From NCBI GenBank assembly GCA_945871335.1, contig CAMBWM010000060.1:1-11324 (forward strand): a stretch of 11,324 nucleotides of DNA, read 5' to 3'. The notes beneath the pieces are model-generated. The model searched no databases. It was given only the letters and a program-made list of their open reading frames with translations, and was not told the DNA's origin. The translations under genes and the position numbers were made by a program. Below are positions 7,563 to 11,324 of this stretch, piece after piece. This DNA comes from Polaromonas sp. YR568 (lineage in GTDB: Bacteria > Pseudomonadota > Gammaproteobacteria > Burkholderiales > Burkholderiaceae). Each line of letters starts with the position of its first letter. Positions within the stretch are counted from its first letter, which is position 1.

Positions 7563-8453
7563 TCAGGCCGGCGTATAGGCCAGCCGGACATAAATTGGCG
7601 CAAATGCTTCGGCCTGGGTCACGTCGATCAGGCCTTCCTTGCACAACTCCAGCATGGCAATGAAGGTCACCACCAACACCGGCATGCCGCGCGTGGTGTC
7701 AAACAGATCTTCAAACACGACAAAGCGGCTGCTCTGGAGTTTGCGCAGCACAATGCTCATGTGCTCGCGCACGCTGAGCGCTTCTCGGCTGATGACGTGG
7801 TGTTGCACCAGTCGAGCGCGCTTGACGATGTCGCGCCAGGCGTCTTGCAGGTCCACCACATGGACATCCGGAAAGCGTGGCTGCAGCGCCTGCTCGACAT
7901 ACACCTGGGCCCGCAAAAAATCCCGGCCGAACTGCGGAATCTCATTGAGTTGGTGCGCAGCCAGCTTGATCTGCTCATACTCCAGCAAACGGCGCACTAG
8001 TTCGGCGCGCGGGTCCTCTGCCTCCTGCCCCTCTGCGGTTTTCTTAGGTGGCAGCAGCATGCGTGACTTGATTTCAATCAGCATGGCCGCCATCAACAGG
8101 TACTCGGCCGCCAGTTCCAGGTTGGTCGATCGGATCTCGTCCACATAGGCCAAATACTGCCGGGTGACAGCAGCCATGGGGATGTCCAAAATATTGAAGT
8201 TCTGCTTGCGGATTAAGTAAAGCAGCAAATCCAGCGGGCCTTCGAAGGCTTCGAGAAAAACCTTCAGGGCATCCGGCGGAATGTACAAGTCGTGCGGCAT
8301 TGCAAAGAGCGGCTCGCCGTAGAGCTTGGCCAATGCCACCTGGTCGATCACCCCGGGCATGTTTGGCCCCCCATCTTGGGCCGCCGGCAGCAGCATGCCC
8401 TCGCCGGCGGTCGGCCGGTCGGTGTTGGGGTTTGGGTGAGAAGAGTTGTTCAT
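7563..8453 (-). CDS. scpA: Segregation and condensation protein A (kleisin)
   Basis: The kleisin subunit of the SMC-ScpAB condensin complex, which bridges SMC heads and compacts the chromosome. The 296 residues contain the defining N-terminal segment FEGPLDLLLYLIRKQNFNI (70-88), the helical EYLLMAAMLIEIKSRMLLPP (117-136), and a C-terminal winged-helix part (about 235-293, with VVTFIAMLELCKEG and APIYVRLAY). The first 55-60 residues are extra compared with short ScpA proteins, in which this segment lies near residue 10. In-frame ATGs exist at codons 20, 32 and 52, so a shorter protein is possible; no good ribosome-binding site supports the ATG at 8453, and a 14-base palindrome lies 14 bases before it. 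scpB is not in the window. It sits between a DUF3460 gene and panB on one strand. Confidence 0.93.
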   Translation of the reverse strand: MNNSSHPNPNTDRPTAGEGMLLPAAQDGGPNMPGVIDQVALAKLYGEPLFAMPHDLYIPPDALKVFLEAFEGPLDLLLYLIRKQNFNILDIPMAAVTRQYLAYVDEIRSTNLELAAEYLLMAAMLIEIKSRMLLPPKKTAEGQEAEDPRAELVRRLLEYEQIKLAAHQLNEIPQFGRDFLRAQVYVEQALQPRFPDVHVVDLQDAWRDIVKRARLVQHHVISREALSVREHMSIVLRKLQSSRFVVFEDLFDTTRGMPVLVVTFIAMLELCKEGLIDVTQAEAFAPIYVRLAYTPA

Positions 8454-8467
8454 GAGATTGAAACGGG

Positions 8468-8481
8468 CTGAGCCGGCTCAG
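8468..8481. repeat. Perfect 14-base palindrome upstream of scpA
   Basis: CTGAGCCGGCTCAG is its own reverse complement. It lies in the 83-base gap between the DUF3460 gene and scpA and ends 14 bases before the scpA ATG, so in RNA it could fold next to the translation start, or as DNA it could bind a dimeric protein. Confidence 0.5.
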
Positions 8482-8502
8482 TCAGAGGCTGCAAAGGCAG
8501 GC

Positions 8503-8532
8503 GTGCCACCGGGCAGGCTGCCATGCCGGCAC
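8503..8532 (-). repeat. GC-rich inverted repeat after the DUF3460 gene
   Basis: The outer arms GTGCC (8503-8507) and GGCAC (8528-8532) enclose a second short inverted repeat, GGCA/TGCC (8512-8515 and 8519-8522). It begins four bases after the DUF3460 stop codon on the minus strand. No T run follows, so it is more likely an RNA-stabilising hairpin than a terminator. Confidence 0.35.
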
Positions 8533-8536
8533 AGGC

Positions 8537-8755
8537 TCATTGACCCTTTGGATGCTGACCGGTCAGGTAAACATAGGCTTGCTGGTCAAGCCGGCCATCT
8601 TCGAAGCCCTGCTCGGCGCTGCGGTCCAGCTGTTTGTCCCAAAGCAGCGCCCGGCCGGCACGTTGCTCAGCTTCGAGCGTGGGCTTTTTGGCCTTCAGAC
8701 CGTCAATGAACTGGGTCACTTCGGAGGTGTAGTCGGGGCGGCGGAAGATGGACAT
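8537..8755 (-). CDS. DUF3460 family small protein (72 aa)
   Basis: A small soluble protein I recognise as the DUF3460 type from its opening MSIFRRPDYTSEVTQFIDGLK, a continuing charged helical stretch with LWDK (38-41), and the late segment QQAYVYLTGQ (58-67). No signal peptide, membrane segment or cysteine is present; composition is charged and Gln-rich. Function is unknown and I assign none. The start ATG at 8755 has AAAGG nine bases upstream. It precedes scpA by 83 bases and follows the lipoprotein gene by 49 bases on the same strand, so it may be co-expressed with scpA and the pan genes. The family assignment is from memory of the pattern and should be checked with a profile search. Confidence 0.8.
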   Translation of the reverse strand: MSIFRRPDYTSEVTQFIDGLKAKKPTLEAEQRAGRALLWDKQLDRSAEQGFEDGRLDQQAYVYLTGQHPKGQ

Positions 8756-8775
8756 GAGTAATTACCTTTGCAGCC

Positions 8776-8804
8776 ATTTTAGGCGGTGTCTATTGGGGTC
8801 TTAC
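8776..8804 (-). promoter_or_regulatory. Possible promoter for DUF3460-scpA-panB-panC
   Basis: On the minus strand TAAAAT (8776-8781, five of six matches to -10) lies 17 bases after GTAAGA (8799-8804, three of six matches to -35), in the 49-base gap after the lipoprotein gene and 20 bases before the DUF3460 ATG. Spacing is ideal, the -35 is weak. Confidence 0.3.
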
Positions 8805-9017
8805 TCATTTGCGTGCCGGCAGCACGGCGTCGGCAGCGGCACCGACCGCTTTGCCTGCAACGCGAGCGGTTCCTATAGCGGCTTCGCCGACCAGCTCGAC
8901 CGTGCCTACGACCAAAGACGCCGCGGTGTCTGCCACAGCGACAACAGCGCAGCCGCTCAATGAAAAAGAAGCGGTCAACAGGGCGATGGCGGCCAATTTA
9001 AATATCGGTTGAGTCAT
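8805..9017 (-). CDS. Small Ala/Val/Gly-rich lipoprotein (70 aa)
   Basis: Residues 1-22 form a lipoprotein signal peptide: one lysine, a hydrophobic core (residues 8-18) and the lipobox LSGC, with C23 as the expected lipidated residue. The mature 48 residues are dominated by Ala, Val and Gly with regularly placed charges (D30, E41, E45, R52, K56, D63). Glycines at 38, 44, 49, 55 and 59, including one GxxxG (55-59), suggest a glycine-zipper-like helix that packs against membrane or itself. The residue after C23 is Ala, not Asp, so outer-membrane sorting is expected. The start is the ATG at 9017, 11 bases after the metG stop; a longer frame from 9065 would overlap metG and spoil the signal peptide. 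No function is known to me; the protein resembles the many small hypothetical lipoproteins of Comamonadaceae. Confidence 0.75.
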   Translation of the reverse strand: MTQPIFKLAAIALLTASFSLSGCAVVAVADTAASLVVGTVELVGEAAIGTARVAGKAVGAAADAVLPARK

Positions 9018-9028
9018 GGTTGGCCGTT

Positions 9029-11101
9029 CTAATGGATACGCAGCCCGGGCACGGCGCCGGGCCATGGGTTCAGTATGTAAATACCTGGTTCTGCTTTCTC
9101 ATCTGCGTGGCTGGCGGCCAGCACCATGCCCTCGCTCACGCCAAACTTCATTTTGCGCGGTGCCAAGTTGGCCACCAGCACGGTGAGCTGGCCGATCAGG
9201 TCTTCGGGCTTGTACATGCTGGCGATGCCACTGAAGACATTGCGCATGCGGCCTTCGCCAACGTCCAGCGTCAGGCGCAGCAACTTGACCGAGCCTTCGA
9301 CCGGCTCGCAATTGACGATCTTGGCAATGCGCAGGTCGATCTTGGCGAAGTCGTCGATGGAGATGGTGGGGGCGATGTTTTCGCCGCCTGGAATCAATTT
9401 GACTTCGGTCGGCGCGGGGGGCTCGAACAGGGCGTCGAGTTGTTCGGGGGTGACGCGCTGCATCAGGTGCTGGTAGGGGGCGATGCTGGCAACATCCGAC
9501 GCGGCGGCGTTCCAGTGTTTCATGTCGCTGCCGGTGAAGGCTTCAACGGCCTGCGCCAGCGATGGCAAAACCGGGGCCAGATAGCGCGCCAGCACGGCGA
9601 AGGTGTTCACCAGCGTGGAGCAGACCTGGTGCAAGGCTTGGTCATTGGCCGTGTCTTTGGCCAGGTCCCAGGGCTTGTTCTGGTCCACATAGGCGTTCAC
9701 CTTGTCGGCCATCAGCATGATCTCGCGGGTGGCTTTGCCGAACTCGCGTGTTTCATAAAGGGCGGCAATGCCGTCTGAGGCTTCACGCAACTCGCTCAGC
9801 AGCGCAAAGCCTTGCGGGCCGAAGTCGGTGCTCAGCTTGCCTTCAAAGCGCTTGGTCAAAAACCCTGCCGCCCGGCTCGCAATATTCACAAACTTACCGA
9901 TCAAGTCACTGTTCACCCGCGCCATGAAGTCGTCGGCGTTGAAGTCAATGTCCTCATTGCGCGCCGAGAGCTTGGCCGCCAGGTAGTAGCGCAGCCACTC
10001 GGGGTTCATGCCCAGGCTCAGGTACTTGAGCGGGTCCAAGCCGGTGCCGCGGCTTTTACTCATCTTCTCGCCGTTGTTCACCGTCAAAAAGCCGTGCACA
10101 AAGATATTACTGGGCGCCTTGCGGCCGCTGAAATGCAGCATCGCGGGCCAAAACAGCGTGTGGAAGGTGACGATGTCCTTGCCGATGAAGTGGTACTGCT
10201 CCAGATCGGGCTGGGCCATGTAGGCGGCGTAGTCCTCACCTCGCTTGTCGAGCAGGTTTTTCAGCGAGGCCAGGTAGCCGACGGGCGCGTCGAGCCAGAC
10301 GTAAAAGTACTTGCCCGGAGCGTCCGGGATTTCGATACCGAAGTACGGTGCGTCTCTAGAGATGTCCCAGTCCCCCAGGCCTTCGCTGGTCGAGCCGTCG
10401 GGGTTGGTGCGCACGCTGAACCATTCTTTGACCTTGTTGGCCACCTCGGGCTGCAACTTGCCGTCTTGCGTCCAGTTCTGCAAAAACTCAACACAACGTG
10501 GGTCCGAGAGTTTGAAGAAAAAGTGCTCCGAGCTTTTGAGCTCAGGCTTGACGCCTGAAAGGGCCGAGAACGGGTTGATCAGGTCGGTGGGCGCGTACAC
10601 AGCGCCGCAGACCTCGCAGTTGTCGCCGTACTGGTCTTTGGCGTGGCACTTGGGACATTCGCCTTTGATGAAACGGTCCGGCAAAAACATGTTCTTGGCC
10701 GGGTCAAAAAACTGCTCAATCGTATTGCGCTCAATCAGTGAGCCGCCCTTGTCGGCAGTAATGTCACGCAGATCGCAGTAAATCTGGCGGGCCAGTTCGT
10801 GGTTCTCCGGAGCGTCAGTGCTGTGCCAGTTGTCAAAGCTGATGTGAAAGCCGTCCAGGTAGGGCTTGCGCCCGGCGGCGATGTCGGCCACAAACTGCTG
10901 GGGCGTTTTACCGGCCTTTTCGGCCGCAATCATGATGGGCGCGCCGTGGGTGTCGTCGGCGCCGACAAAATTGACCGCGTTGCCCTGCATGCGCTGGTAA
11001 CGCACCCAGATGTCGGCCTGGATGTATTCCATGATGTGGCCGATGTGGAAATTGCCGTTGGCATACGGCAGGGCGGTGGTGACGAACAGTTGGCGCGGCA
11101 T
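9029..11101 (-). CDS. metG: Methionyl-tRNA synthetase
   Basis: A class I aminoacyl-tRNA synthetase that charges tRNA-Met and initiator tRNA with methionine, in the cytoplasm. The 690 residues contain the HIGH motif (19-22), the inserted zinc domain with CPKC and CEVC (C149, C152, C162, C165, spaced as in E. coli MetG), WLDAPVGY (269-276), the KMSKS loop (346-350), the helical anticodon-binding region (about 385-550) and a C-terminal tRNA-binding domain of EMAP-II/Arc1p type (about 582-690), which also dimerises the enzyme. A linker rich in Pro and Glu (560-575) joins the last two. Full length for the two-domain bacterial type. The ATG at 11101 begins [16 protein letters not shown], the normal N-terminus; the ribosome-binding site is weak. 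It is divergent from the mrp gene and followed 11 bases later by the lipoprotein gene. Confidence 0.98.
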   Translation of the reverse strand: MPRQLFVTTALPYANGNFHIGHIMEYIQADIWVRYQRMQGNAVNFVGADDTHGAPIMIAAEKAGKTPQQFVADIAAGRKPYLDGFHISFDNWHSTDAPENHELARQIYCDLRDITADKGGSLIERNTIEQFFDPAKNMFLPDRFIKGECPKCHAKDQYGDNCEVCGAVYAPTDLINPFSALSGVKPELKSSEHFFFKLSDPRCVEFLQNWTQDGKLQPEVANKVKEWFSVRTNPDGSTSEGLGDWDISRDAPYFGIEIPDAPGKYFYVWLDAPVGYLASLKNLLDKRGEDYAAYMAQPDLEQYHFIGKDIVTFHTLFWPAMLHFSGRKAPSNIFVHGFLTVNNGEKMSKSRGTGLDPLKYLSLGMNPEWLRYYLAAKLSARNEDIDFNADDFMARVNSDLIGKFVNIASRAAGFLTKRFEGKLSTDFGPQGFALLSELREASDGIAALYETREFGKATREIMLMADKVNAYVDQNKPWDLAKDTANDQALHQVCSTLVNTFAVLARYLAPVLPSLAQAVEAFTGSDMKHWNAAASDVASIAPYQHLMQRVTPEQLDALFEPPAPTEVKLIPGGENIAPTISIDDFAKIDLRIAKIVNCEPVEGSVKLLRLTLDVGEGRMRNVFSGIASMYKPEDLIGQLTVLVANLAPRKMKFGVSEGMVLAASHADEKAEPGIYILNPWPGAVPGLRIH

Positions 11102-11128
11102 AGTCGGCTTTAAGGCAAGAATGAAGCG

Positions 11129-11134
11129 ATTTTA
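11129..11134 (-). promoter_or_regulatory. Possible -10 element of metG
   Basis: TAAAAT on the minus strand (five of six matches), 27 bases before the metG ATG, in the 137-base divergent spacer 11102-11238. No acceptable -35 at 17-18 bases. The same spacer holds an 11-base-spaced direct repeat of GTGCCGG (11167 and 11178) and the GC-rich palindrome GGGGCGGCCCC (11141-11151). Confidence 0.25.
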
Positions 11135-11238
11135 TGTCGCGGGGCGGCCCCTAAGCCCTGGCCAGTGTGCCGGGTCGGTGCCGGCGTTAGACTTCGCCCC
11201 TGACTTCACGCCTGCCACCTAACCGAGACACAGACCCC

Positions 11239-11324
11239 ATGGCCTTAGAAAAAGACAGCATCCTTCAGGCATTACAGGCCGTCATAGACCCCAACACGGG
11301 CAAAGACTTCGTCAGCACCAAGGC
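11239..11324 (+). CDS. apbC: Mrp/ApbC-type iron-sulfur cluster carrier, N-terminal fragment
   Basis: The first 28 codons of a gene cut by the window edge. The translation starts MALEKDSILQALQAVIDPNT and continues GKDFVSTK, which fits the MIP18/DUF59-like N-terminal domain that precedes the P-loop ATPase of bacterial Mrp/ApbC proteins; the P-loop itself would lie beyond the window. Such proteins hold and transfer iron-sulfur clusters in the cytoplasm. The divergent position next to metG is common for this family in proteobacteria, including E. coli (metG/mrp). The ribosome-binding site is weak. With so few residues the call rests on the DPNTGKDFV-type segment and gene context together. Confidence 0.8.
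   Translation, partial: MALEKDSILQALQAVIDPNTGKDFVSTK

Noticed and set aside
9020..10558. Two long open frames on the plus strand opposite metG (9020-9778 and 9812-10558)
   Set aside because: They lie wholly antisense to a certain metG, encode His/Gly/Val-rich sequence with no recognisable domain, and are explained by the GC-rich codon pattern of the opposite strand.
11141..11184. GGGGCGGCCCC palindrome and GTGCCGG direct repeat in the metG/mrp spacer as operators
   Set aside because: Short, GC-rich and without a matching known factor; expected at this base composition. Mentioned only in the spacer description.

Overview
The window looks like a stretch of core chromosome from a betaproteobacterium, most likely Burkholderiales and the Comamonadaceae (Rhodoferax/Polaromonas/Acidovorax type). 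The reasons are high G+C coding sequence, a SecB chaperone, a small DUF3460 protein (a family I associate with betaproteobacteria), and the metG/mrp and scpA/panBC neighbourhoods. This placement is inferred from protein character and gene order, not from a search. I see no insertion sequence, phage gene, CRISPR array, rRNA or tRNA. No stretch longer than about 170 bases lacks a gene.

Layout. (1) Positions 33-3146, minus strand: gpmA (phosphoglycerate mutase), then ctpA (periplasmic S41 processing protease), then a MoeB/ThiF-type adenylyltransferase. (2) A 168-base divergent spacer. (3) Positions 3315-5639, plus strand: a membrane-anchored rhodanese, grxC (glutaredoxin), secB (export chaperone) and gpsA (glycerol-3-phosphate dehydrogenase), in the same order as yibN-grxC-secB-gpsA of E. 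coli. (4) Ten bases after gpsA, a convergent minus-strand series whose transcription order is metG (9029-11101), a 70-residue lipoprotein, a DUF3460 protein, scpA, panB and panC. (5) A 137-base divergent spacer, then the first 28 codons of an Mrp/ApbC-type iron-sulfur carrier on the plus strand, cut by the window edge.

How the genes relate. The rhodanese-grxC-secB-gpsA group joins thiol/sulfur chemistry, protein export and phospholipid precursor supply. Opposite it, gpmA serves glycolysis and CtpA works in the cell envelope. PanB and PanC carry out two steps of pantothenate (coenzyme A) synthesis. ScpA is a chromosome-condensation subunit that shares their transcription direction. MetG charges tRNA-Met.

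I found no convincing undescribed system. The points most worth a second look are: the gpm position next to the rhodanese-grxC-secB-gpsA block, filled by a different mutase family than in gammaproteobacteria and without an EnvC-type gene between it and ctpA; a 34-base imperfect inverted repeat between gpmA and ctpA; a perfect 14-base palindrome just upstream of scpA; a small glycine-zipper-like lipoprotein; and the DUF3460 protein of unknown function that precedes scpA.
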